A DNA stretch of 64,000 bases from Steroidobacteraceae bacterium (GCA_019187185.1 JABAQU010000017.1:21580-85579); one strand, 5' to 3'. Shown: positions 9,997 through 18,562, numbered from the stretch's first letter. Notes: generated from the sequence alone by a model not told the origin. Numbers and translations are program-made.

Positions 9997-11289
9997 TCAG
10001 ACCTCGCGCAGGTAGCCCCAGGTGTGCAGGCGGTCGTGGTCCTCGAACCAGCGCTCGCCGATGTCATCCCGATAATACATGTCCGGGATCATGATGTTCC
10101 GGATCCGGGAGTACGCCTGCGCCTGCGCCTGGCGCATCGTCGAGCCGACGCCGCAGACGATCAGCACCACGCCGGAGGTGCCCGCAACGTACCACTGGCC
10201 GTTCACCTGCTTCACGTCCTCGATGTGCACCTCTTCCGGAATGCCCTTCTTGAAGAGGATCGCAGCGTTGTGCGACACGGACTTGAAGGTCGCCTCGTCG
10301 TCGAACGGGAACGGCGAGACGACGATGCGCACGCCGACCTGGAAGCCGCTCTTCACCTTGAACTTCTGCGCGGTGCCCGCAGCGAGGTCGTGGAAAAACT
10401 CGCCGATCGGCGTCGTCATGCCTTCCTGCTGGATGCTGATCGTCGGGTAGCCGAACCGCGACGTGAACTCGAGCGGGTAGATGCCGTTGCCGTTGACGAT
10501 GCAGTTGAGGTCGATGTAGCCGACATAGCCTTCCTCGGCGAGCTTCGGCTCCATCTTCTTCAGGGTCTGGTTGAAGAGCCGGTTCGGCCCGCTCCAGAAC
10601 ATCACGGTGCCCATCTCCCCGGTCGACGGACCGATGTTGCCGGGAAAGAGTTTCTTGTGCTCGAAGTTCACGTTCACCGGATAGATGAACTCGCGCCCGT
10701 TGAAGAACGCGCCGACGGCGATCTCGACGCCTGTGACCCGGCGCTGCAGCTGGAACACCTTGATCTCGTCGGGAAACGACTTCTTGTACGCCTCGAGCAC
10801 GCGCACGACATCCTCGCCGTCGTCCTCGTCGCCGACGAACAGGCGCCGCTTGACGTTGCCGGCCTCGCCCGAGGGCTTGATCACGTAGCGCTCCGGGTTC
10901 GCCTTCACGTAGGCGATCGCGGCATCGAAATCGCTGAACTCGCGGTACGGCAGGATGTTGATGCCCGCCTTCTTGAGTTCCTCCTGGCCGAACGACCGGT
11001 CGTCCTCGAGCCGGTCGGTGTACGGCGTGCCGCCGATCACCTTCTTGCCGCGGGCGCGCAGGCGCTGCGCCTGCGCACCCTGCCCGAGCGTGTCGTCGAA
11101 CACGATCACGTCGGCCCAGTCGACGTCGGCCTCCCAGTCGAGCGTCTTCGGCACGAAACCGTCGGCGATCTCGCGCTCGCGCTCGTTGTCGATGTAATAG
11201 CGGACTTCGTGGCCCTCCTTGGCGACCTGCCAGGCAATATCGCTGATCAGCGCGGAGAGCGAGACGAACAGAAAGCGGCGCGGTTCCAT
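9997..11289 (-). CDS. PurD-like ATP-grasp ligase, divergent
   Basis: A 430-residue ATP-grasp protein resembling phosphoribosylamine-glycine ligase (GARS): YVIKPSGEAGNVKRRLF corresponds to the nucleotide-binding lysine loop, GVEIAVGAFFNG and NIGPSTGEMGTV match the GARS central motifs, and LEFTSRFGYPTI is the metal-site strand. The N-terminal domain differs from housekeeping PurD: it opens RRFLFVSLSALISDIAW instead of the glycine-rich GSGGREH loop, and the tail reads GWFED-type (GERWFEDHDRLHTWGYL). I therefore doubt that it makes GAR for purines; it may form another amide bond. It heads a seven-gene minus-strand run, 42 bases from a divergent PEBP gene. An automatic label would probably be purD. 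Confidence 0.75.
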   Translation of the reverse strand: MEPRRFLFVSLSALISDIAWQVAKEGHEVRYYIDNEREREIADGFVPKTLDWEADVDWADVIVFDDTLGQGAQAQRLRARGKKVIGGTPYTDRLEDDRSFGQEELKKAGINILPYREFSDFDAAIAYVKANPERYVIKPSGEAGNVKRRLFVGDEDDGEDVVRVLEAYKKSFPDEIKVFQLQRRVTGVEIAVGAFFNGREFIYPVNVNFEHKKLFPGNIGPSTGEMGTVMFWSGPNRLFNQTLKKMEPKLAEEGYVGYIDLNCIVNGNGIYPLEFTSRFGYPTISIQQEGMTTPIGEFFHDLAAGTAQKFKVKSGFQVGVRIVVSPFPFDDEATFKSVSHNAAILFKKGIPEEVHIEDVKQVNGQWYVAGTSGVVLIVCGVGSTMRQAQAQAYSRIRNIMIPDMYYRDDIGERWFEDHDRLHTWGYLREV

Positions 11290-11331
11290 GGGCTCGTGAC
11301 TATACCGGCCGCCGCCCGTAAACTCGCGTCC

Positions 11332-11886
11332 ATGATCCGGACCTTCGCTCTGGCCCTGACCCTGGCCGCCGGCGCCGCCCTGGCCGGCGAACCCGCGGCG
11401 TTCACGCTCACCTCGGCGGCATTCGCGCCGGGCGGCATGCTGAAGAACGAGCAGGTTTACGACGGCTTCGGCTGCAGCGGCGGGAACGTGTCGCCGGCGC
11501 TGCTGTGGAAGAACGCCCCGGCCGGCACGCAGAGCTTTGCACTGATGGCGCACGATCCGGACGCTCCGACCGGCAGCGGCTGGTGGCACTGGGTGGTCTA
11601 CAACCTCCCCGCAGCGGTGCACAGCCTGCCCGCGGGTGCGGGCTCGGCCGACGGCAAGGACCTGCCGGCGGGTGCGATCCAGGGTCGCACGGACTTCGGC
11701 ACGGTCGGCTACGGCGGCGCCTGCCCGCCGCCGGGAGACAAGCCGCATCGCTATTACTTCCGCGTGTACGCACTCAAGGTCGCGAAACTCGACGTCCCGG
11801 CGGATGCGACCGCCGCGCTGATCGGCTTCGCCGTGCGCGCCAATGCGCTCGCGGTCGCCGAAACGCAGGCCATCTACGGTCGCTGA
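11332..11886 (+). CDS. Exported YbhB/YbcL-type PEBP (Raf kinase inhibitor-like) protein
   Basis: Phosphatidylethanolamine-binding-protein family member, 184 residues, with a Sec signal (MIRTFALALTLAAGAALA) so it acts in the periplasm. The family ligand pocket is visible as HDPDAP (74-79) and WHWVVYNLP (85-93), then GRTDFGTVGYGGACPPPG and HRYYFRVYAL. Length and order match bacterial YbhB. Biochemical role of bacterial members is unsettled; roles as protease or kinase modulators have been suggested. It is divergent from the ATP-grasp gene across 42 bases and is followed four bases later by a possible tiny membrane protein. Confidence 0.92.
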   Translation: MIRTFALALTLAAGAALAGEPAAFTLTSAAFAPGGMLKNEQVYDGFGCSGGNVSPALLWKNAPAGTQSFALMAHDPDAPTGSGWWHWVVYNLPAAVHSLPAGAGSADGKDLPAGAIQGRTDFGTVGYGGACPPPGDKPHRYYFRVYALKVAKLDVPADATAALIGFAVRANALAVAETQAIYGR

Positions 11887-11890
11887 CCCC

Positions 11891-12025
11891 ATGAACACCG
11901 AACGTCGCGGCACCGCATGGCCGTGGATTCTCGTGCCGATCTGCGCGCTGATCGTGTTCTTCGGCCTGCGCTCCTGCAAGGAGACGCAGGCGGCCCCTCA
12001 GACCGCCGCAGTGGCGGGGTTGTAG
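11891..12025 (+). CDS. Possible 44-residue single-span membrane protein
   Basis: Small frame starting four bases after the PEBP stop: MNTERRGTAWPWILVPICAL then a hydrophobic run and a short polar tail ending near SCKETQAAPQ. The basic N-terminus followed by one membrane helix is a plausible small inner-membrane protein or a weak lipoprotein. Its last 28 bases overlap the 3' end of the convergent monooxygenase gene. No clear ribosome-binding site is seen and no family is recognised, so it is reported with low confidence. Confidence 0.35.
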   Translation: MNTERRGTAWPWILVPICALIVFFGLRSCKETQAAPQTAAVAGL

Positions 12026-13176
12026 TCGAAAAGGCCCAGGCGCTCGTCGGCGGCCTTGCCGCCGGTCTTCAGCGCATATTTCTCGGGCTCGTGCGAATGG
12101 AACACCTTGACGGCCTTGCGCGACTCGCGCACGACGAATGACGCGCGCGGGATGCGCGCGGCCTCGTAGCGCGCAAGTGCCTGGGCGAGATCGCCCGATG
12201 CGGCGATCGCGCGTGCGAGCAGCACGGCATCCTCGATCGCGAGCACGGCGCCGTGGCCGAGGAACGGCAATACCGGGTGCGCCGCATCGCCGAGCAGCGT
12301 CACGCGCCCGAGGCTCCATCGCGTGAGCGGTTCGCGATCGAACAGGCCCCACTTGAAGAGCAGCTCGGGCGGCACGGCGGCGAGGAACGCCCGCACGTCG
12401 GGGTGCCAGTCCTCGAAATCCGCGAGCAGCTCCTCGACGGTCGAGCGGATCGACCAGCCCTCTTCGGTCCATGCGGCCCGTTCGGCGAATGCGACGAAAT
12501 TGAGCAGCGCACCGCCGCGCACCGGGTAGCGGTTCACGAGGTGCCCCGGCCCGACATAGATGCCGGATGGCGGATCGAGCACGCCCGGCGGCACCCGATC
12601 CATCGGCACGAGTCCGCGCCACGCGATGTAGCCGGTGTACTTCGGGCCGCTGTCGCCGAAGAGTTCGTGGCGCACCTGCGAGCGCGAGCCGTCGGCGCCG
12701 ATGACGAGACCGGCCGCGGCCTGGCTGCCGTCGGCGAACACGAGTCTCACACGCTCGCCATCCTGGGAGAGCGAGGCAAAGTGCCGGCCGAGCCGGATCG
12801 CGTCGGCGTCGTTGGCTGTCACTGCGTCCGCAATCGCGCCGTGCAGGTCGGCGCGGTGGACGAGGTAGTAACGCTCCCCGTACTTGTCGAGCAGGGTCTG
12901 CCCGCGGTTCGTCCATTGCAGGGCGCGGCCGTCCTGGTAGTGACGCACGGCCTGGTCTTCCGGCAGATAGGCAATCGCATCGAGTCGCGCGCCGACGCCG
13001 AGGTAGCGCAGCGCGTGCGCGGCGCTCGGGCTGAGCGACAGCCCGGCACCGACCTCACCGAGCCGCGGCGCCTGTTCGTAGACGGTCGGGCGGAATCCGG
13101 CCCGCTGCAGCGCGAGCGCTGCAGTCAGGCCGCCGATGCCGGCCCCGACGATGGCGATGTCCAAACTTCCCTCCAT
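11998..13176 (-). CDS. FAD-dependent aromatic monooxygenase (salicylate/3-hydroxybenzoate hydroxylase family)
   Basis: Group A flavoprotein monooxygenase of 392 residues that would hydroxylate a phenolic or heteroaromatic acid with NAD(P)H and oxygen. The FAD fold begins at once with DIAIVGAGIGGLTAALAL (GAGIGG at 11-16); the middle has the VIGADGSRSQVRHELF segment with the DG fingerprint, and VTLLGDAAHPVLPFLGHGA near residue 297 is the GD motif binding the FAD ribose. The ATG at 13176 directly precedes the first strand, so an upstream in-frame ATG at 13272 is not used. Its neighbour IorAB-like hydroxylase also suggests aromatic catabolism, but the genes are not adjacent. The specific substrate is unknown. 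Confidence 0.87.
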   Translation of the reverse strand: MEGSLDIAIVGAGIGGLTAALALQRAGFRPTVYEQAPRLGEVGAGLSLSPSAAHALRYLGVGARLDAIAYLPEDQAVRHYQDGRALQWTNRGQTLLDKYGERYYLVHRADLHGAIADAVTANDADAIRLGRHFASLSQDGERVRLVFADGSQAAAGLVIGADGSRSQVRHELFGDSGPKYTGYIAWRGLVPMDRVPPGVLDPPSGIYVGPGHLVNRYPVRGGALLNFVAFAERAAWTEEGWSIRSTVEELLADFEDWHPDVRAFLAAVPPELLFKWGLFDREPLTRWSLGRVTLLGDAAHPVLPFLGHGAVLAIEDAVLLARAIAASGDLAQALARYEAARIPRASFVVRESRKAVKVFHSHEPEKYALKTGGKAADERLGLFDYNPATAAV

Positions 13177-13346
13177 GCCGCCAGTGTCCCGCACGCCACG
13201 CAGTGCGGGGAGGGGCCGCACGCCTCGCGGTTCAACGGGCGGACAGTCCGGCGACCCCGACGCGAGCGGCATCCGTCTGGCGGTGCCGGACGCGTCCTGA
13301 CGAACGTCTGATTCCGGCGTCTATCTGCAAACGACCGGGGGCAGGG

Positions 13347-15527
13347 ATGCGTGCGACTTTCACTTGCAGTGTTGCGGCGCTCGGCGTCGCGACGGGCGTC
13401 GCTTGCGGCGCCGAGCAGCTGGCCTATGGGGAGCCCTACGGCTGCAATGGCGATCGCTTCATCGTCTACTACTGCCGCGGCGACAGCGATGCGGGCAACT
13501 ACGTCACGCATCCGCTCGACAACTACTGCAAGGTCACCTACATCGACCGGCCGCGCAGGAACGGCTTCCTCCCCGAGACCGCCGAGCTGCGCGGGGACAT
13601 CGTGAAGAAGATCATCGCCTGTGGCGGAGGCGCAGCGCCGGTCACGGCGGCGGCAGCGGCACCGGCCGCCGCGAAGACTCCCGCCGCCGCGCAACCCCGG
13701 GCCGCGGGCGCCAACATCGCGGTCCCGGGTACCGGCAGCTCGAAGGTCTCGCTGCTGCGGCTGTCCCACACCACGAAAGGTACCCGGGTCGTCCACTACG
13801 TCGATGAACTGTCGAGGAAGCCGGCGAGTTCCGACCTCGTCGCGATCTGGGCGCTGTGGGTCTATCCCGACGGTGACCCCGACTCGCCGGGCACTCGGGC
13901 TGAATGGATCGAATTTCACATGCATTGCGCGAACCGATCGTTCGGTGCGGTCACCTTGGCCAAACTCGACGCCGAGGCGAGGCTGCTGGAAGCCAAAGCG
14001 TTGAGCGGGAAACAGCAACCGGTCGGGAAGGGCAGCGTTGGGGAGGACATCTTCGACATCGCCTGCAAGCCAGCCGCCCCGATCAACGGGTCGCGCTTCG
14101 CAAGCACGAAGGCCGCGATCCAGGACGCGATGAACCCGGCGCCCGCCGCGGCCACTCCCGCCGCCGCGGCCCAGCCCGCACCGGCCGCCGCCCCGACGAA
14201 TCCGAAGGACGCCGCCGCGCGCGCGAACACGTTGATCGACGCGTGGACCGCGGCCTACAACCGCGGGGACTACGACGGCGCGCTCGCGTCGCTGCACGAG
14301 TACATCCAGTTGTATCCGAAAGATGCCACTGGGCACCTGTTCGCGGGCCACACCTACCGGGCCAAGGGCGACCAGGCGGGCGCCGAACGCGCGTTCCTCG
14401 AAGCGCAGCGCGTCGCGCCGCAGGACGCGGCCACCCACCTCGAGGTCGGCAAGCACTTCCTCGAGGTGCGCGAGGACGAGGCCCGCGCGCGCACCGAACT
14501 GCTGAAAGTCCTCGCGCTGAAGGACGCCGGCGCGGACGCATTGATCCCGGCCGGCGAACTGCTCGCACTCGCCGACGACCGGGCTTCCGCCACCGAAGCC
14601 TTTCGCCGCGGCGTCCAGTTGCCGGGCCAGCCGCAGATGCTCGCGCGCGGATGGGTGGGGTTCGCCCGTGCGCAGTACGCGGCGACGCGCTATCCGCAGG
14701 CGATCGCGGCGGCGAACGAGGCGTTGCGGCTCGACCCGGCGAATCAGGATGTGCACTGGACGCTCGCGAGCATCCACGAGGATCAGGGCAATCTGGCCGG
14801 CGCGCTGTCCGAACGGCAGGTGATAACGCGCCAGCAGCCGGGCGATGCGTGGGCGCACCTGAACCTGGGTGACGCCCACGCCGCGCTGAAACAGGTGGCG
14901 CCGGCGGTGGCCGCATACGACCGCGCCCTCGAACTCGGGCCGAAGGACCCGCTCGCAAGAGACTTCCTGTCGATACTGGCCGATAGCTACCGCAAGGTGG
15001 GGCGCCGCGATCGCGCCATCACCGCGCTGCGCACCGCGATCAACCTGCCCCACGACGGCACGTCGGAGGGCATCGAGGCCAAGGCGATGAATGATTTCAC
15101 CGCCTGCCGCGATCTCGGGCGACTGCTGATCGACGAGAAGCGGTACCCGGACGTGATCCGCATGCATCTCGCGCGCGGAGCGTGCCACGACGGGATGGGA
15201 CCGGGTGCGGTGGGCGCCGCGTATCTCGCGCTCGACCAGGTCGGCAAGGCCGTCGCGCACCTCGAAGAGGCCGTCGAGGGGCTGGAAGAGTCGCTGGATT
15301 GGGGCTCGAGTCTGTCGAGCGGCAAGCGGACCGCGCGCGAACAGGCTTTCGATCGCGAGTACCGCGCGGAGAAGAAGGCCGAGGCGGCGCAGGACCTGTA
15401 CGCGCTCGGTCGCGCCTACCTCGCCGTGGGCCGCGGCGCCGACGCGCAGCGCATCGCGGTCAGGTTGCAGCGGCTCGACCCGAAGCTCGCCGCGCAACTC
15501 TCCGCCGGACCCGGCGCGGCGCGCTGA
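13347..15527 (+). CDS. Large secreted tetratricopeptide-repeat protein
   Basis: A 726-residue exported protein. After a signal peptide (MRATFTCSVAALGVATGVA) comes a ~80-residue Cys-containing domain (YGCNGDRFIVYYCRGD), an Ala/Pro-rich spacer, a second beta domain to about residue 250, another Ala/Pro linker, and then about ten TPR units from ~residue 290 to the end (for example AYNRGDYDGALASLHEYIQL and LNLGDAHAALKQVAPAVAAY). TPR domains bind proteins, so this is likely a periplasmic or outer-membrane scaffold. The ATG at 13347 has GGGGGCAGGG just before it. It is a single-gene unit ending at a strong hairpin shared with the convergent vapC-like gene. No named family recognised. Confidence 0.8.
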   Translation: MRATFTCSVAALGVATGVACGAEQLAYGEPYGCNGDRFIVYYCRGDSDAGNYVTHPLDNYCKVTYIDRPRRNGFLPETAELRGDIVKKIIACGGGAAPVTAAAAAPAAAKTPAAAQPRAAGANIAVPGTGSSKVSLLRLSHTTKGTRVVHYVDELSRKPASSDLVAIWALWVYPDGDPDSPGTRAEWIEFHMHCANRSFGAVTLAKLDAEARLLEAKALSGKQQPVGKGSVGEDIFDIACKPAAPINGSRFASTKAAIQDAMNPAPAAATPAAAAQPAPAAAPTNPKDAAARANTLIDAWTAAYNRGDYDGALASLHEYIQLYPKDATGHLFAGHTYRAKGDQAGAERAFLEAQRVAPQDAATHLEVGKHFLEVREDEARARTELLKVLALKDAGADALIPAGELLALADDRASATEAFRRGVQLPGQPQMLARGWVGFARAQYAATRYPQAIAAANEALRLDPANQDVHWTLASIHEDQGNLAGALSERQVITRQQPGDAWAHLNLGDAHAALKQVAPAVAAYDRALELGPKDPLARDFLSILADSYRKVGRRDRAITALRTAINLPHDGTSEGIEAKAMNDFTACRDLGRLLIDEKRYPDVIRMHLARGACHDGMGPGAVGAAYLALDQVGKAVAHLEEAVEGLEESLDWGSSLSSGKRTAREQAFDREYRAEKKAEAAQDLYALGRAYLAVGRGADAQRIAVRLQRLDPKLAAQLSAGPGAAR

Positions 15528-15542
15528 CCGCACCGGCCTGAT

Positions 15543-15574
15543 CGCCCGGCGGCCGCACGATCAGCCGCCGGGCG
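15543..15574. terminator. Bidirectional hairpin terminator between TPR gene and vapC-like gene
   Basis: Perfect 11-bp inverted repeat: CGCCCGGCGGC at 15543-15553 pairs with GCCGCCGGGCG at 15564-15574 around a 10-base loop. It lies between the ends of two convergent genes and includes the stop codon and last codons of the toxin gene. There is no long T run, so on sequence alone it may be a Rho-assisted or pausing hairpin as much as an intrinsic terminator. Confidence 0.6.
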
Positions 15575-15956
15575 TCAGGAAGGCGCAGGTAGGCCCCTTG
15601 GTCCTGGCCAACCGCCCATCGAGCGTCGCGAGCGGCAGACCGAGCGCCTCGGCAACCGCCACGTACCATGCGTCGTAGCTCGTGATCGTGTGGCGCAATT
15701 CCCAGACCCGCTCGGCAAATGGGTCAAAGGGCAGCAGTTCGATGCCGAGCAGCATCAGGTCTTCATGGGCGGCATTGGCCTCTGCCGTCGAGATCCTTCG
15801 CGCGCGTTCCAGCCGGCGCAGCACATTCGTTGCTTCGACACGAGCCAACTCCGGGGCATGCAGCGATCCTGCCGAGAGGATCCCCTCGGCCCAGGCGCCC
15901 CCCGGCCCGGAATCGACCAGCGCTGCGACGAGCACGGAGGCGTCCACGACCGGCAT
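15561..15956 (-). CDS. PIN-domain ribonuclease toxin (VapC-like)
   Basis: Small PIN-domain endoribonuclease, 131 residues, expected to cut a specific RNA when its antitoxin is lost. The acidic magnesium-binding residues are all present: Asp5 in VVDASVLV, Glu41 in RVEATNVL, Asp95 in TSYDAWYV and Asp113 in ATLDGRL. The ATG at 15956 abuts the stop of the antitoxin gene with no space, the normal antitoxin-first operon order. The last codons and the stop are inside a strong hairpin shared with the neighbouring gene. Confidence 0.88.
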   Translation of the reverse strand: MPVVDASVLVAALVDSGPGGAWAEGILSAGSLHAPELARVEATNVLRRLERARRISTAEANAAHEDLMLLGIELLPFDPFAERVWELRHTITSYDAWYVAVAEALGLPLATLDGRLARTKGPTCAFLTPGG

Positions 15957-16193
15957 TCAGCGGCGATCGGTGTCGCGATCCTTCAGGATCTGCGCCGCGG
16001 GGACACGGGCCTGCGCCGCCCGCTTCCTCCTGCGCACCTGCTCGAGCCACGCGTCCACCGAAGGGCGCGCCGCGAGCCGCTCGAGCTCCGCCCGCAGGTA
16101 TTCCTGCATGGACTTGCCCTGCAGGGCCGCACGCGCCGCCAGTTCGTCGCGCACTTTCTCCGGAACGTCGCGGATGGTGAGTTGCACCGTCAT
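15957..16193 (-). CDS. Antitoxin of the VapBC-like pair (FitA/Arc-type ribbon-helix-helix)
   Basis: A 78-residue protein whose first part, [18 protein letters not shown], is a ribbon-helix-helix DNA-binding domain (beta strand then helix, with the CopG/FitA pattern). The helical middle [14 protein letters not shown] dimerises; the basic tail ([16 protein letters not shown]) should wrap into the toxin active site. It starts at an ATG 17 bases downstream of a short inverted repeat that may be its operator, and its stop touches the toxin start. Antitoxins of this class repress their own operon. Confidence 0.82.
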   Translation of the reverse strand: MTVQLTIRDVPEKVRDELAARAALQGKSMQEYLRAELERLAARPSVDAWLEQVRRRKRAAQARVPAAQILKDRDTDRR

Positions 16194-16210
16194 GCGTTCA
16201 TTTTTACAGC

Positions 16211-16229
16211 ATTGCAGGCAGTTCGCAAT
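16211..16229. promoter_or_regulatory. Possible antitoxin operator (inverted repeat)
   Basis: ATTGC (16211-16215) and GCAAT (16225-16229) form an inverted repeat with a 9-base spacer, next to the AT-rich TAAAAATG segment upstream of the antitoxin ATG. Ribbon-helix-helix antitoxins bind such short dyads. The arms are short, so chance is possible. Confidence 0.35.
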
Positions 16230-16301
16230 CGACCCGGGGCACGGGCCTGCCGGTATCACGCCAGTGAACGGCTCGCACCGCCCGCGCGTATCATGCGCGC
16301 C

Positions 16302-17663
16302 ATGCCCGCCACCCCCAGCAAGCGCCACGCGCGCGCGCCGCGCGTCGGCTTCGTGAGTCTCGGCTGCCCGAAGGCGCTGGTCGATTCCGAACGCATCCTC
16401 ACGCACCTGCGCGCCGAGGGTTATGCCGTCTCGCCGACCTACGACGATGCCGATCTCGTCGTCGTCAACACCTGCGGCTTCATCGACGCCGCGATCGACG
16501 AATCGCTCGATGCGATCGGCGAGGCGCTCGAGAGAAACGGCCGCGTGATCGTCACGGGCTGCCTCGGCGCGCGGCCCGAGAAGATCCTGAAGCGCCATCC
16601 CCGCGTGCTCAAGGTCACCGGCGCGCAGGCGTACGAGGAAGTGGTCGGTGCAGTGCACGAGCACCTGCCGCCGCAGCACGATCCGTTCATCGACCTCGTG
16701 CCGCCGCAAGGAGTGAAGCTGACGCCGAGGCACTACGCCTACCTCAAGATCGCCGAGGGCTGCAACCACAAGTGCAGCTTCTGCATCATCCCCTCGATGC
16801 GCGGGCGTCTCGCGAGCCGGCCCATCGACGAGGTGCTGCGCGAGGGCGAGCAGCTCGTGCGCGCCGGCGTGAAGGAACTGCTCGTCATCTCGCAGGACAC
16901 GAGCGCGTACGGCGCCGACCTCCGGTACGCGGCGCGCGAATGGCGGGGCGCCACGCGACAGACGCGCTTCCTCGACCTTGCCCGCGGCCTCGGCGAACTC
17001 GGCGCCTGGGTGCGGCTGCACTACGTCTACCCGTATCCGCACGTCGACGACGTGATCCCGCTGATGGCCGACGGCAAGGTGCTGCCTTACCTCGACGTGC
17101 CGTTTCAGCACGGCAGCCCCGCGGTGCTGAAGCGCATGAAGCGTCCGGCACATGCCGAAGACACGCTCGCGCGCATCCGCGCGTGGCGCGGGATCTGCCC
17201 GGAGCTCGTGATCCGCAGCACCTTCATCGTCGGCTTCCCCGGCGAAACCGAAGCGGAGTTCCGCGAACTGCTCGACTGGCTGGGCGAAGCGCAGCTCGAT
17301 CGCGTGGGCTGCTTCAGCTACTCACCTGTCGAAGGCGCAGCCGCCAATACGCTGCCGGGCGCGGTGCCCGAGGACATCAAGGCGGAGCGGCATGCGCGCT
17401 TCATGGAGCGCGCACAGGCGATCAGCACGGCACGGCTCGCGCGCCGCGTGGGCGAGCGCATGCGCGTACTGGTGGACCGCATCGATGGCGGCGTCGCCGT
17501 GGCGCGTGGCCCGGGCGATGCGCCGGAGATCGACGGCATCGTGCGCGTGCACACCGGAAGCGGCACCGTCGCGGGCGGCGGCAGGATCGCCGCCGGCGCC
17601 TTCCTCGACGTCGAGATTACCGGGGCAGACGCTTACGATCTCGACGCGCGCGTCGCAGCCTGA
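16302..17663 (+). CDS. rimO: Ribosomal protein S12 methylthiotransferase RimO
   Basis: Radical-SAM enzyme that methylthiolates the conserved aspartate of ribosomal protein S12 in the cytosol. The N-terminal domain holds three cluster cysteines (Cys22 in [12 protein letters not shown], Cys58 in NTCGF, Cys87 in TGCLG); the radical-SAM cluster is CNHKCSFC (Cys 154, 158, 161), and [16 protein letters not shown] is the RimO hallmark that separates it from MiaB. The C-terminal TRAM domain ends the 453-residue protein. Another in-frame ATG lies nine bases upstream (16293), and no strong Shine-Dalgarno decides between them. Its last 47 bases overlap the convergent yqjK-like gene. Confidence 0.96.
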   Translation: MPATPSKRHARAPRVGFVSLGCPKALVDSERILTHLRAEGYAVSPTYDDADLVVVNTCGFIDAAIDESLDAIGEALERNGRVIVTGCLGARPEKILKRHPRVLKVTGAQAYEEVVGAVHEHLPPQHDPFIDLVPPQGVKLTPRHYAYLKIAEGCNHKCSFCIIPSMRGRLASRPIDEVLREGEQLVRAGVKELLVISQDTSAYGADLRYAAREWRGATRQTRFLDLARGLGELGAWVRLHYVYPYPHVDDVIPLMADGKVLPYLDVPFQHGSPAVLKRMKRPAHAEDTLARIRAWRGICPELVIRSTFIVGFPGETEAEFRELLDWLGEAQLDRVGCFSYSPVEGAAANTLPGAVPEDIKAERHARFMERAQAISTARLARRVGERMRVLVDRIDGGVAVARGPGDAPEIDGIVRVHTGSGTVAGGGRIAAGAFLDVEITGADAYDLDARVAA

Positions 17664-17877
17664 GCACGAGTTTCCCCGCGAGCAGCGCATAGCCGGCCCA
17701 CTTCGCGCGGCGCAGGATCGTCAGGCGCGACGCGAGCGACACGCCCGCGAGCGCCCACGTGATGCCCTTCGCGCCGGTGAGCGTGTCGAGCGACTCCCGG
17801 AGCGTGCGCCGCTGCAGCTCCGCCTCGAGCTCAAGCAGCTTCGCGCGCTCTGCCGGGCTCGAGGGCTTCACTGTCAC
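17617..17877 (-). CDS. Small YqjK-like membrane protein
   Basis: An 86-residue basic protein with a helical N-terminus ([18 protein letters not shown]), a weak hydrophobic segment ([17 protein letters not shown]) and a basic [12 protein letters not shown] tail. Size, composition and place directly after a YqjE-like gene match E. coli yqjK, whose function is unknown. It begins at a GTG inside the end of the yqjE-like gene (47-base overlap) and its 3' end overlaps rimO, so it is compact but fully open. Last gene of the glmS-to-yqjK minus-strand chain. Confidence 0.6.
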   Translation of the reverse strand: MTVKPSSPAERAKLLELEAELQRRTLRESLDTLTGAKGITWALAGVSLASRLTILRRAKWAGYALLAGKLVLRLRRARRDRKRLPR

Positions 17878-18223
17878 GTCGCAGCGCTTCGATCAGGTGG
17901 GAAAAGAGTCGTTCGCGACGACGTTCGCGCACGAAGAGCACGGCACATGCGCCGGCGATCACCGCGAGCAGGACCGTGAGCACGCCGAGCACGACAAAGC
18001 GCGTGCGCGGCTCCATCGCGAGTGCGGCCCACAGGATCGCGGCGAACACCGCGAGAGCCGCGCTCGTGCCGCAGGCGATCGCGAGCGTGAGCCGGCGCGC
18101 AACCGCGGCCTTCTCCAGCTCGAGGTCGACCCCGAGGATCTCGAGGCGGTTCTGCGCAATGCGCAGGCCCTGCGCACCGAGACTGAGCGCCTCCTCGAGG
18201 ACCCGCTGCGTCGGCGACGACAC
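17831..18223 (-). CDS. YqjE-like inner-membrane protein (holin-X/DUF1469 type)
   Basis: A 130-residue protein with an amphipathic N-terminal helix (LGAQGLRIAQNRLEILGVDLE), two membrane helices joined by a short turn (around residues 45-105, TSAALAVFAAILWAALAM and FVVLGVLTVLLAVIAGACAV) and a basic tail. This is the YqjE/holin-X family pattern. The start is a GTG with GGAG five to six bases ahead. Order yqjD-like, yqjE-like, yqjK-like equals that of E. coli. Proposed roles in ribosome or membrane-stress physiology come from the family, not from this sequence. Confidence 0.8.
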   Translation of the reverse strand: MSSPTQRVLEEALSLGAQGLRIAQNRLEILGVDLELEKAAVARRLTLAIACGTSAALAVFAAILWAALAMEPRTRFVVLGVLTVLLAVIAGACAVLFVRERRRERLFSHLIEALRRDSEALEPGRAREAA

Positions 18224-18241
18224 CGTCTCCGGCCTTGCGCG

Positions 18242-18562
18242 TCAGCGGCGGCGCGACAGCAGCGCGCCGACGATCACGCCTGCGGCCGCCGCGACGGCCA
18301 CCGCCGCCCAGGGATTGCTCCGCACGTAGCGATCGGCGGTGTCGGCCGCCTGCTCGGTGAGTTCGCGCGCATCGCCCTCGATCGAGGCCAGGCGTGCCCG
18401 CGCACTGTTGACCGTGGCCTCGACGCGTTCGCGCAGCCGCTGCGCGGCCTCACCCGTCTGGCCGCCGAGCGAGTGCAGCATGCTCTCGGCCTGCGCGATG
18501 AGATCGCGCAGGTCGTCGCCGGCCGCGCCATCGTTCGCGGCGTCGTCGCGCTCCCTGCTCAT
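18242..18562 (-). CDS. YqjD/ElaB-like DUF883 membrane-anchored protein
   Basis: A 106-residue member of the DUF883 family: a long polar helix (DLIAQAESMLHSLGGQTGEA and onward) followed by a single C-terminal anchor in the form AAGVIVGALLSRRR, which matches the GLLLSRR-type tail of YqjD/ElaB. E. coli YqjD ties ribosomes to the inner membrane in stationary phase; the same role here is only inferred. It starts within the stop codon of the lipoprotein gene (ATGA), and the yqjE-like gene follows after 18 bases. Confidence 0.87.
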   Translation of the reverse strand: MSRERDDAANDGAAGDDLRDLIAQAESMLHSLGGQTGEAAQRLRERVEATVNSARARLASIEGDARELTEQAADTADRYVRSNPWAAVAVAAAAGVIVGALLSRRR

